Source: Brettanomyces bruxellensis
Lineage: Eukaryota > Ascomycota > Pichiomycetes > Pichiales > Pichiaceae
Assembly (NCBI RefSeq): GCF_011074885.1
Contig: NC_054689.1
Span: 744,001-808,000 of the forward strand
Length of the DNA stretch: 64,000 nucleotides
Direction of reading: 5' to 3'
Each line of letters starts with the position of its first letter. The stretch's first letter is position 1. A program made the translations under genes and the position numbers. Below, piece by piece: positions 31,265 to 40,148 of this stretch. The notes below the pieces were generated by a model. The model was given only the letters and a program-made list of their open reading frames with translations. It did not search any database and had not been told where the DNA came from.

Positions 31265-31892
31265 ATGACTGCATCATACCTTATTGCGGGAAGAAGGATT
31301 CCCTCTCATTACGTAAGTGATCTCATGGAAGTTGTAATTGGATGAAAGGACACACTTCATACATGGTGTGATTGAAATATCAAGATAGATGCTGTGCTAC
31401 AATGTTCATTCAGGCAAGTTTTGCAGTAATACTGATTGAGGCAATTTCACAAAAATGATTGTTTGCTTCAAAAGTGATTGCTTGCTTCAAATTGCTGCTT
31501 AATTCAGAAGTACAAAGGCCTCAAGTTCCATCTAGAAATCAGTCTTATTTGACAATTCATCCTCCTTCATTTACGTGTTTGGCTTTGTGTTACTTGGCAT
31601 ATTCATTGAGCTGATATCTTCCCCATGCACCAATTGAAAACCCGCCATATTTGGGCTGTTCAATCCAGGCTCATCCGGTATAATACTAACAATAAGTTCC
31701 TTTTGATTATCTTAGTTAGCCATGGCAACTTTAGCCACAACTTTTGGAGGTATATATCTATACACACATTTGTCAAAGAGCAAGAAGACTGAGAAGAAGG
31801 CACCAGTGAAAGTTGAGGCAGGAAAAGATGATGATATCATGAAAAATATTGATGATTTCTTGAAGTCCGCCGAGCAGGAGCAGAAAGACTAA
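31265..31892 (+). CDS. ATP19: ATP synthase subunit k-like protein (Atp19/Mco10 family), spliced
   Basis: Coding is join(31265..31312,31716..31892), 74 aa. Exon 1 encodes 16 residues. The 403-nt intron has donor GTAAGT, branch TACTAAC (31684-31690) and acceptor TTAG (31715). The spliced N-terminus SYLIAGRRIPSHYLAMATL matches the Atp19/Mco10 pattern (A-Y-x3-GK-x-I/V-x-P/H-LA-I-x-T). One membrane helix (about residues 17-32) and a GKDDDIMKNIDDFL tail follow; the tail is closest to Mco10. These proteins bind the F1Fo-ATP synthase dimer in the inner mitochondrial membrane. Whether this is Atp19 or Mco10 needs phylogeny. The 58-codon second exon read alone would miss the conserved start. Confidence 0.85.
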
Positions 31893-32395
31893 ATGTCGAA
31901 ATTAACATATTATTATTCTATTTGATATATTCCAGCTTTCAATCGATGAAAAACTTGAAGTACATGTAATTAAGAAGATCCCTTGTAGACCCAATTTCGT
32001 CGTTATCTACGTATCTGCCTATCTTTTATTGGAATAGTTACCACTATCCGGCAAGATCCGCGCTGTTCTGTTTTTTGTATTTTTTTTTAGTTTCAAATTC
32101 CGTTATCTTCTCGGTGAGTTGGTCAATCTCGCTTGATACCGTAGTAACACTTGTTCATGTACTTGCTTATATTATCCGATATTTCACGTATAATTTCTAG
32201 GGCAAACCTAATTTCTGTACCAGTTAGATATTGTTGTTTGGGCTGGTTTCATCTCGTCACGTTTGTTTACACATAATATTTCATATCTGTGATATTTACA
32301 TCCCCATACAAGTCGTACGTTATTTCTGATAACGATTCATCAAAGAGTATATCAATCCATTTCTTGGGCAAATCTTAGGAAAATTCGCATCATTC
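31893..32395. other. Intergenic, VPS29 promoter
   Basis: AT-rich, about 500 bp, with a short poly-T near 32085. No gene seen. Confidence 0.55.
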
Positions 32396-33340
32396 ATGTT
32401 GGTTCTTGCAATTGGAGATTTTCATGTTCCTGAAAGAGCAGTTGGTTTACCAGAAAAATTCAAACGTCTTTTACAACCTAGAGGTAAGATACAACAGGTT
32501 CTTTGCACAGGCAATGTATCAAATTCGCCTTCATCGATGGAATTCTTGAAGTCGATCTCGCCAGATTTTCAGATGGTGAAAGGAGACCATGACAGAAATC
32601 TTTGGCTCCCCCTTTCACTAATGTTTAAATATGGAAAACTCCGGGTTGGTCTCATTAGCGGGTTTGAAGTTGTTCCTAAATCGGACCCGTTAAGTCTTCT
32701 TGCACAGGCCAGAATGATGGATGTTGACATCCTGATATATGGATCGACTCACAAAGTTGAGGCTTACACATTAGATGGGAAGTTTTTCATTAATCCAGGA
32801 AGTGCCACTGGTGCTTTTAACAGTGATAGTATGGATGCGGACGATGTTGAAATAATTGAGGGGATAGTTAAGCAAAAGAATGAAGCCAAGAAGACCGAGC
32901 AAGTGAAAAAAGATGTGGAGGAAACAGATGATAAACCAGAATCTACAAATACCAATGATGTTGAAGTTAAGCCGGAAGATGGCGAAACAACTGAGAAATC
33001 AGATAAACAAGAAGTTGACAAGGATAATGATGAAAAAGATGATGATGGTGCAGGAGAAACACCATTGGATGTTGAAAAGCATCAGGAAGGAAGCAAAGAA
33101 GACGAAAATAATAAAAATACAGAGGAAAAGAAGCAGGAAAATGAACAGGAAAATCCAAGTGATACAGAAGAAGCAGACACAAAACTCGATACTACGGAAA
33201 TAGAGCCATATATGGATCCAATACCAAGCTTCTGTCTTCTAGACCTGCAAGGAGTCACGTGCACGCTTTATTTGTATACTTTGATTGATGGTGATGTGAA
33301 GGTGGACAAATTGGTTTACAAGAAAGAGGAATCAGCTTGA
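32396..33340 (+). CDS. VPS29: Vps29, retromer subunit
   Basis: A 314-aa metallophosphoesterase-fold protein of the retromer cargo-recognition trimer, which recycles receptors from endosomes to the Golgi. The fold motifs are present: AIGDFHVP, CTGNV, KGDHD, the GSTHK block and FINPGSATGAF. The final strands FCLLDLQGVTCTLYLYTL close the fold. Between about residues 160 and 265 lies a long Asp/Glu/Lys insertion with no predicted structure, so it is longer than the yeast (282 aa) and animal (about 182 aa) proteins. The yeast protein also has an insertion near here; this one is more acidic. Confidence 0.94.
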   Translation: MLVLAIGDFHVPERAVGLPEKFKRLLQPRGKIQQVLCTGNVSNSPSSMEFLKSISPDFQMVKGDHDRNLWLPLSLMFKYGKLRVGLISGFEVVPKSDPLSLLAQARMMDVDILIYGSTHKVEAYTLDGKFFINPGSATGAFNSDSMDADDVEIIEGIVKQKNEAKKTEQVKKDVEETDDKPESTNTNDVEVKPEDGETTEKSDKQEVDKDNDEKDDDGAGETPLDVEKHQEGSKEDENNKNTEEKKQENEQENPSDTEEADTKLDTTEIEPYMDPIPSFCLLDLQGVTCTLYLYTLIDGDVKVDKLVYKKEESA

Positions 33341-34117
33341 ATACGTGCTGTGCTGTATTTTAAACATATGAAATATATATTATTGCACTTGCTTATGACT
33401 ATTTGCTCTGTACATCTCGTATGCTGTTTGCAAATTACGTCTTGTATCGACGCGTCGAAGATGCGTGAATAATCTGAAATATAAACCCTGATGAAAAAAT
33501 TGAGCCAAGAAAAAATGCAAAAAAGGACAAAAAAAGTCTATATAAAAGCGCTTCGTCACGTACAAAATTTTCCACACTTCACATCACCTCCATTAATACA
33601 TACTTTTATTTCTTTTCCTGATTTAGTGTATTTAGCAAAGTTCCTAAGTTGGTTTATGCGGCTAATTTCCAGAACCAGCATATAGCTTAACGTATGACAA
33701 TGTTTCCATTTATGAGCGATTTGATATTGGCTTAATTGTTTGATGCTCTCCTTCTGCATATTCAGTAGAATATACTAATGTGAGTAAGCTTGCAAGAAAT
33801 TATGCTTTTCCTGTTTTCAGCAACTCCGTGTTTCATTTATATGATGAGTTGAGTGCATTTGTCAGATTACCATACCCAGGGGGGCGTTTTGCTCCCCTCA
33901 AATTTGGTCTTTGGTGAAAAAACCACGAGCTACCTAATTTACATTCTTTGTCTGAACAATTTGAATGCGAAGGAGCTGAAATCAGGAAGTATATTTGTAA
34001 TGTTAGTAGTATTCCAAGTGTCTACGTATGCTTTATGATTGCAGATTGGGTGTATTGTATATAAGGTATTACCCATCCTGCTTTAGCTATATATCTTTGT
34101 TTTCCCTTCCACTTTCT
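33341..34117. other. Convergent spacer VPS29/ARD1
   Basis: A 777-bp AT-rich spacer. Short ORFs occur on both strands but none shows conserved features. Confidence 0.55.
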
Positions 34118-34762
34118 TCACAAAGTATTTATCGTGTCCGCTGCTATTTCTTCTAGAAGATCTGATTTTAAATCATCTTCGACTGTCGCGTGAGCTCTGC
34201 TTGGTAGCAATTTCTCGAGATCCAAGTCCAACTTCATATAGTAAGCATCTTCACCGTCCTGATAGTATGACTTCTCAATTTTAAGAACTTCAAACTTTAA
34301 AGTATCTTTATACAAGTGAAGAGCAGCTCTATTTGACTCCCTCACATGTAAAGACACGTATCTTGCCTTGTAAGTTTCACATAATGCGTACAAGCATTGA
34401 CGCATCAATTTATCTGCAATTCCCATTCTTCTGTAAGTTCTTATCACAGAAAGAGACGTCACATGACCATGAGGTGTTTTATCTGTGCTGTCCATATCAT
34501 CATTCATCTTTCCCAAAACATATCCAACGACTTTTTCACCCTTGGCGACATATTGTGGATCCTGCTTCTGACTGGTTGCTGGTTTTTCATCCTGATCAAC
34601 AATCTCTGGATCTGTAGTTGTAGCAACAAAAGACGCTTGAGGCCAAGAAAGCAGGTGATAAAGATAGTATTTAAGTGTGTAATTCTCGGGTAGGTTGTTT
34701 AAATTGGCATTCTGCATTGCCTGCAAGTCGTCGATTGTCGCTAACCGTATTGTGATGGCCAT
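34118..34762 (-). CDS. ARD1: NatA catalytic subunit Ard1 (Naa10)
   Basis: A 214-aa GNAT N-terminal acetyltransferase; with Nat1 it acetylates Ser, Ala, Thr and Gly N-termini at the ribosome. It starts [24 protein letters not shown], the classic Naa10 N-terminus with the substrate-loop LPENY. An acidic insertion (about residues 50-70) is followed by VVGYVLGKM, then HVTSLSV, and the acetyl-CoA loop RRMGIADKL (R/Q-x-x-G-x-G/A type). The domain ends [14 protein letters not shown] and [15 protein letters not shown], which are also hallmarks. The yeast protein is 238 aa. Confidence 0.97.
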   Translation of the reverse strand: MAITIRLATIDDLQAMQNANLNNLPENYTLKYYLYHLLSWPQASFVATTTDPEIVDQDEKPATSQKQDPQYVAKGEKVVGYVLGKMNDDMDSTDKTPHGHVTSLSVIRTYRRMGIADKLMRQCLYALCETYKARYVSLHVRESNRAALHLYKDTLKFEVLKIEKSYYQDGEDAYYMKLDLDLEKLLPSRAHATVEDDLKSDLLEEIAADTINTL

Positions 34763-35469
34763 ATTTACTGTATTTATTATCGATGTCTATTTGAATGGAA
34801 CAACTTTTCAACGTGAAGGAAAGATATCAAATGTACTGGGAAAATGGCGCCGCCGGATTTCAAGTTGTTCTTCAAAATGATACTCTTTTTGGCTAATTTC
34901 AGCAGAAATTGCTTTATATCTTGGCAGTTGAAATATGATATAAAACTGAATATCAAGGTTTAAACGTGGAGTAACTATGTGTGAAGTACGCAGTGACAAG
35001 TATGAAAAAAAATGAATGAGAACTAATTGTGAGCTGAAAAATGGGCATCCGCATAGCCGGATAATGGGAGGGGTGAAAAAAAAAAAAAAAAAAAAGGAAA
35101 TGAAATACACTGAAAAGCTGGGAAAAAAAAACTGCCTGGCGAGGACCGCGGCCATCGCTGTATTGGCTCAGGGGGCTTTAATTGGCATGAATCTCTTTAG
35201 AGGCACCCGGGGGAGAAGGCAGGCCCAGCCCCAGCAGGAAAATCTAAGGGGCTAGATCTGTTTTAAAGCTCGTGCAACTTTTCTTCGAATTGATTTTTAT
35301 CAGACATATATCGTGAACAATATATATCACCAACACTCAGTTAGATGGTTCTGGATCTCAACCCTACCTGGATCAAAAGTGTTAGCATATCGTGAGGCTT
35401 ATTTTATATTTCATTGGGCGGTTTCGTGTCAATATATTTACCAAATCATAAGATAACTCACATTTCAGA
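34763..35469. other. Divergent spacer ARD1/TRS31
   Basis: A 707-bp region holding a poly-A run (20 A, 35075-35095) and a small ORF at 35100-35255 listed separately. Confidence 0.6.
35100..35255 (+). CDS. Small ORF, unrecognised, one possible membrane helix
   Basis: A 51-residue reading frame starts just after a 20-A run. It has a Lys-rich start, an Ala/Leu-rich stretch of about 20 residues (ARTAAIAVLAQGALIGMNLF), then a basic Arg/Gln tail. This layout is like small inner-membrane assembly factors, but I cannot match a family. The local sequence is GC-richer than its flanks, and a 9-A run within the frame makes the reading uncertain. It may be spurious. Confidence 0.3.
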   Translation: MKYTEKLGKKNCLARTAAIAVLAQGALIGMNLFRGTRGRRQAQPQQENLRG

Positions 35470-36270
35470 ATGAGCACACCATCAAACAGCAAATTAATGC
35501 TAACAGGAGCAGGATATAACCCTGTTATTGGGCCTGGATCAACTGCAGATAGTACTAATAGCCTGCCAAAGCAAACAGCATCACAAAGATCAGTTTCGCA
35601 GTTATCTTCACCTTCAAGTCTGCTCAGATTAACAAGCACTAGTTCGGAGAGAAAGCTTAACTCTTTTGGTGCACATGCATCTATTTATGACCGAAATCTT
35701 CATAGGGGAATGCATGAGATATCACTTTCATCGATGAGTTTCCTTTTTATGGAGGTGATAAGGATGAGCCTAAATGGCTCAGAAAGTCTGCTACAGATGG
35801 AAAGAAAGCTCAATAATCTTGGATATCGTGTTGGACTCCGGCTTCTTGAACTTGTCTCGTTGCGTGAGAACTTCAACAACAATTTGGCTTCATCTGGGAA
35901 GTCAAATATTGCCCAACGTCATGTTAGAGTGCTTGAAATACTACAATTTGTGAAAGAGAGCATATGGCCGTGTATGTTTGGAAAAGAGGCCGATAATTTG
36001 GAGAAATCTGTTCAGAACAAGAATCAATACATGATTATTGACAGCGATCCAATACTATCCAGATACATATGTGTGCCAAAAGAGTATGAGGGACTGGATT
36101 GTGAATCGTTTGTTGCTGGAATTGTTGAAGGCTTACTTGACATATCATATTTCAGGTGTGAAGTGACTGCTCACGGTGCACCTTTGGAAGGTTACCCTAA
36201 CAGAACTGTGTATCTTGTTGATTTTGATAGCAGTATAATAAGAAGAGAGGAACGGTTATCAAAGACATGA
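35470..36270 (+). CDS. TRS31: Trs31, TRAPP complex subunit
   Basis: A 266-aa Bet3-family protein (yeast Trs31 is 283 aa; human TRAPPC5 is the orthologue). TRAPP is the guanine exchange factor for the Ypt1 and Ypt31/32 GTPases in ER-Golgi traffic. After a Ser/Thr-rich leader of about 75 residues come SMSFLFMEVI, the LGYRVGLRLLEL helix, FVKESIWPCMFGKEAD, then IIDSDPILSRYICVPKEYEGLDCESFVAGIVEGLL and a final VTAHGAP strand pair. The GKEAD and FVAGIVEG blocks are diagnostic. Confidence 0.95.
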   Translation: MSTPSNSKLMLTGAGYNPVIGPGSTADSTNSLPKQTASQRSVSQLSSPSSLLRLTSTSSERKLNSFGAHASIYDRNLHRGMHEISLSSMSFLFMEVIRMSLNGSESLLQMERKLNNLGYRVGLRLLELVSLRENFNNNLASSGKSNIAQRHVRVLEILQFVKESIWPCMFGKEADNLEKSVQNKNQYMIIDSDPILSRYICVPKEYEGLDCESFVAGIVEGLLDISYFRCEVTAHGAPLEGYPNRTVYLVDFDSSIIRREERLSKT

Positions 36271-36686
36271 AGCTAATGCGATTCTCTACTTAGTTTCTTT
36301 TCTAAGCAAGTTGGTGCTTTGCATAATAAAGTTGATACGTCAGCAAATGTAAGCATACTTAAGATGTGCTTTATGCACCAAACTTATGTGATATGTATGT
36401 ATTACAATATGTATTGGGACATGAATTACTAGAATATTACAATGTATTACACTATTTACTATAATATGTATAATATGTATAATATCTGTTACAATACTTA
36501 TTTATTATAGTATAGGTCGTGACAACTTGCTGGCGAGTGAAAATAAGGAAATTTAATAACGGAGTAAAATAATTTAAATCAATTATCATTTAAATGTGAG
36601 AAAAAAGGATTCGTTTTCGGGACACCTTGGACAATATCCATTGTACATTACTAATACCAAATATTCAGCCTTCATCACCTTTCAAA
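36271..36686. other. Intergenic, TRS31 to unknown gene
   Basis: Very AT-rich, with imperfect 'aatatgtat' and 'attacaat' iterations at 36390-36490. No gene seen. Confidence 0.55.
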
Positions 36687-37253
36687 ATGGCAAACGTAAG
36701 ATTCAGAATATATAAGGATAACCCCAATAAATACAAAAACAATTTTAGAAAACGGATTGGGATTGTGCCTTTAAAGGTGAAAAGTCATCAGTTTACAAAT
36801 ATTCAAAGAAAAAAAGAATCCTTGAAAGACAAAGAAAGACAACAATTAAAGAGCAAAAAGGCAGCATTCTCAATCACAGAAAATGAGTTAATAGAGTTAC
36901 CAGGAACTGTTACACCGCCAACACCTTTAATAACACCAGATTCCACTATGAGGGATTCGGATGTTCAATATACTTCGACACCTAATAAATATAAATTTTC
37001 AGAAAGAGTTTGCAATGTTTCAAAGATAAATCAGCTATTAGGCAAATCAGCTGTTCCCATATTCCAAAAGCATGTCAGCTTTAAGCCGCAAAGAAACTAT
37101 GAAATGATCCCTTTAAAATACGACTTGAAGAAAAGACAAAAGTGGATGAAAATATGCTTCTTGCAAGCCAAAAAGGCTGCACGTAAAAACAAAAGAAAGT
37201 TTCCGGTCACTTTGATAATTGATTTTCACAGAGATGGTGATCTTATCAGTTAG
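36687..37253 (+). CDS. Unrecognised basic protein
   Basis: 188 aa from the first ATG. It is Lys/Arg-rich with no Cys pairs, signal peptide or membrane segment. The N-terminus (ANVRFRIYKDNPNKYKNNF) and C-terminus (KRQKWMKICFLQAKKAARKNKRKFPVTLIID) are basic. A central Thr/Pro-rich stretch (TPPTPLITPDST) and an FKPQRNYEMIPLKYD block may be functional. Codon composition looks like neighbouring genes and the frame is open across 570 bp, so I think it is real. I do not recognise a family; a nuclear or nucleolar location is only suggested by the charge. Confidence 0.55.
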   Translation: MANVRFRIYKDNPNKYKNNFRKRIGIVPLKVKSHQFTNIQRKKESLKDKERQQLKSKKAAFSITENELIELPGTVTPPTPLITPDSTMRDSDVQYTSTPNKYKFSERVCNVSKINQLLGKSAVPIFQKHVSFKPQRNYEMIPLKYDLKKRQKWMKICFLQAKKAARKNKRKFPVTLIIDFHRDGDLIS

Positions 37254-38046
37254 TGGGTACTATTTTCATGCATCATTCATTGATTTTTCGAATGTTAATC
37301 TTTAGGTCTAGAAAATAAGGTTTTTGGTATATTTCCATGGCTTATAAGCTAATTTTGCGTAAAACATAATTTCTTGGAACCTCACGATTCAAGCTTGCTC
37401 TAAGACAGATACTTTACTAGCATACAAATAAGAAAAATGCGGGGCAAAATTGATGATTTAAACAACATAAAACATTAAGATGGATCAGGATCGTCAAGAG
37501 TACTCCTCTGATTGCGACACATCAATATGTCATTCTTTCCATATGGGGAAATGAGGTGTCCCGGGCTAATTTTTTTTTTTTTCTTTCTGTGGCAGTCCTA
37601 CATTCTGAACAGTAAACTTCAAAATTCTCAAAAATTCCCATTCATGGCATTGCCCCTGAAGAAAAAAAAAAAATACTGAAAAAAACGGCTGGGCTTGATA
37701 ATGCTCACCTTTTTTTTATCAGATTCCAGCCCTGCGAGAAAAAATGCAAATGCAAATATTGGCAAACTAAAAGGCAGCGGTTGGCAGTTGAAGCTTTTGG
37801 GTGATTTATTGGTGCTTTAAAACGTTCTTTAGCCTTTTGAATTATAGAGAAGGACAAGCTTTTGTTTGAAGAAAGTAAGCTGGTTAGCCGTTCTTGTCAT
37901 TCGAGCGCTTGGCCATTTTTTATTTTACCTTTTTGTTGTTCAATTTCTTTTTGGTTTCTGAGTTTATCGCATTCCGCTTGGTAAACAAAATACGAAAGAG
38001 GGCTCATATATAGGGAAGGCTGCTGATATTATTACAGATAATAGAT
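37254..38046. other. Intergenic, STS1 promoter
   Basis: A 793-bp AT-rich region with T-runs near 37570 and 37710. I saw no exact Rpn4 site (GGTGGCAAA); GGTTGGCAG at about 37778 is a poor match. No gene seen. Confidence 0.55.
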
Positions 38047-39039
38047 ATGCCGTTCACCGCCACCGTGGGAAGAAATACGTCCACATTGCCGAAAGTTGGA
38101 GGTGGATCTGGATGCCGAAGAGTGCCAAAAAGAAGATTCACCAATGAGAGTGAAACATTTGCCCTCCCTGCAAGACTCAGGAGGAATTCTCGAGATAAGA
38201 TTTCTAAGGGATATGGTATAAGAGTGAAGAAAAGAAGAAACCCGGAAGTTGTTGGTCAAAGACTCTCTTTAGACAGAATACTTGAAACTTTAGATAGGAA
38301 TGGACTTTGCCAGCTGATTGAGAATATCGTTACCGAACATCCAGAAATTTCGCAGGAGGTGGCAAATTTATCACCTGAGGTGACACCAGAAGCAGCCTTG
38401 TCCGTTCTTAAGACAAAGCTTAACAGTATAACTAGCAATATGCCGTACAAAGTTTCTCCATCATCAGAATACTCGTTTCTGAGAGTGAAAGCACATGTTG
38501 TTGATTTCTTCCAGGCGTTATCCGATTACACTTTGAGCTATATGCTGCCGGTGGAGACAGACTCAATGAAGGCTATTCATTTTCTTCTTGAGATCCTCAC
38601 GGATATTTTCTGCAAGCTTCCACCTTTCCAGGCAATTGAATTCAAATACTACCATCAACTCACAATCGACAAGTTCAACAGCATACTCATGGATACGATA
38701 TCGCAGTTTATCAACGAGCGGAAGCAGAATATTCTACTTATCATGAACGAGGACTTGCTAGAGAAGTTTGGCAAGGTAAACGAGCTGAACGAGAACCAGT
38801 TCATGCCCGCATACATGTTTCTAAAGAAGGAAATCGAACTGTACAAGAACTCGGGATCTTTAATTTTAGATGGGGCTCGAACTGAGGACTCCAAGGAGAT
38901 ATTTGGATGGAATGAACTTCACCAGGGAGAAAATGAGGGTGGCAGTAAGCTAAAAGGATTGAATAGCTTGCTTAATTTCTCTGTTGACAACAGTCCATTG
39001 AATGGATCTGCATTGGGAAATGTTTATGACAGCATATGA
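38047..39039 (+). CDS. STS1: Sts1/Cut8, proteasome nuclear tether
   Basis: A 330-aa Cut8-family protein (yeast Sts1 is 319 aa) that anchors and imports proteasomes at the nucleus. The basic N-terminus ends with a GIRVKKRRNPE segment like a nuclear localisation signal. It is followed by LDRILETLDRNGLCQLIENIVTEHPEI, the family core. The central helix bundle (about 125-250) has LRVKAHVVDFFQALSDYTLSYMLP, then a cysteine-poor tail. The match is to the family pattern, not to a single block. Confidence 0.88.
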   Translation: MPFTATVGRNTSTLPKVGGGSGCRRVPKRRFTNESETFALPARLRRNSRDKISKGYGIRVKKRRNPEVVGQRLSLDRILETLDRNGLCQLIENIVTEHPEISQEVANLSPEVTPEAALSVLKTKLNSITSNMPYKVSPSSEYSFLRVKAHVVDFFQALSDYTLSYMLPVETDSMKAIHFLLEILTDIFCKLPPFQAIEFKYYHQLTIDKFNSILMDTISQFINERKQNILLIMNEDLLEKFGKVNELNENQFMPAYMFLKKEIELYKNSGSLILDGARTEDSKEIFGWNELHQGENEGGSKLKGLNSLLNFSVDNSPLNGSALGNVYDSI

Positions 39040-39410
39040 GGAGATGAGATGCAAGCTGGGCATTTCGAATGTTGTGATTTTTGCTGTTATCGATATTTTC
39101 ACTTTCATTACGTTAAATAAACTGCTTGTCTGCTCCATTTTCAATCTTTTTATGTGCGCTTGCTACACTTTTTTTTTCTTCTTCTTCCTCATAGCATTAG
39201 CCTTGGCTTTATTCACTTGCAATGCTATATATATATATGCATGATGCTCTTTTTCTTCTGTTTCAAACTACTATTGCATGCCCCGATCTTGACATATTTT
39301 CTATTCGAGAGCACACCATCATCCTTTTCTTGGCTTTAATAATTTATTTCCTCTATGTGACCTGGAATTTAAATATATATACATGCTAAACAGACGTAGA
39401 CACATTAGTC
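39040..39410. other. Convergent spacer STS1/MRPS17
   Basis: About 370 bp, pyrimidine-rich on the plus strand. No gene seen. Confidence 0.55.
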
Positions 39411-40148
39411 TTAGAATTCAGCCCTGAGCTTTTCCAGCACCTCACTGTCTGCCTGTTTTAAATACTTTCTAATCAAGTTCTTTCTTATGTTCTTTGCTGT
39501 TTTGTCCGTAATCTTCATTGCAGAACAGATATCTTTATACGATTGCTTTTCAGGATGAGCCAAAATGTTATGAATTAGCTTATTGAGGCTCAAATCATCC
39601 TCGATCGAACGAAGCTTCGAGGCAAGATACGTTATATCACTCTGAAAAAGTTCCTTATTCTTCATGTCCTCGTCCCAAGTTGCAATACCATATTTTTCCT
39701 TGAGCTTCTCGATTCTTTCTATTTCCTCACTTGTTAAATTATCCTTTTTCCTCAAGCTCTGGACGGCATCCAAATCTGAGTGTAAAGACCTTTGTACTAG
39801 CAAATCATTTGCAGCTCTTTTCTTCAAAAATATTGATCTTTCGGCAGCTTCATCACTCTTGACTCTAGTCTTGGCTTCAGCCTGATATTTGGCAAATTGC
39901 TGACCTTTATTCTTTTTAATTTCAGCAACAGCAAAGAACTTTCTCGCACTCAAGGGTCTTGTCGCCTCTATTCTAATCAAATCTCCTTCCCTGCAAATAT
40001 TTGATTCATCGTGAACAAGAAAGTTCTTTTTCTTTAAAAACTCTTTCTGGAATCTTTTATCAAACACCTTCTGCATCACTCTCACCTTGATTGTTTTATC
40101 CATCTTGCCTTGTGAAACCACAAGACCTATAAAGTTCTGTCTAGCCAT
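39411..40148 (-). CDS. MRPS17: Mitochondrial ribosomal protein uS17m (Mrps17)
   Basis: 245 aa (yeast Mrps17 is 237 aa), far longer than bacterial S17. The first 85 residues are the S17 OB fold: FIGLVVSQGKMDKTIKVRV, then FLVHDESNICREGDLIRIEATRPLSARKFFAVAEI. The long C-terminal extension is helical and Lys-rich (ERIEKLKEKYGIATWDEDM, then IRKNLIRKYLKQA), as in the yeast mitoribosomal protein. It acts in the small subunit in the mitochondrial matrix. Confidence 0.95.
   Translation of the reverse strand: MARQNFIGLVVSQGKMDKTIKVRVMQKVFDKRFQKEFLKKKNFLVHDESNICREGDLIRIEATRPLSARKFFAVAEIKKNKGQQFAKYQAEAKTRVKSDEAAERSIFLKKRAANDLLVQRSLHSDLDAVQSLRKKDNLTSEEIERIEKLKEKYGIATWDEDMKNKELFQSDITYLASKLRSIEDDLSLNKLIHNILAHPEKQSYKDICSAMKITDKTAKNIRKNLIRKYLKQADSEVLEKLRAEF

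Noticed and set aside
31313..31715. snoRNA inside the ATP19 intron
   Set aside because: Near-matches to C and D boxes occur, but no correctly spaced pair and no H/ACA layout.
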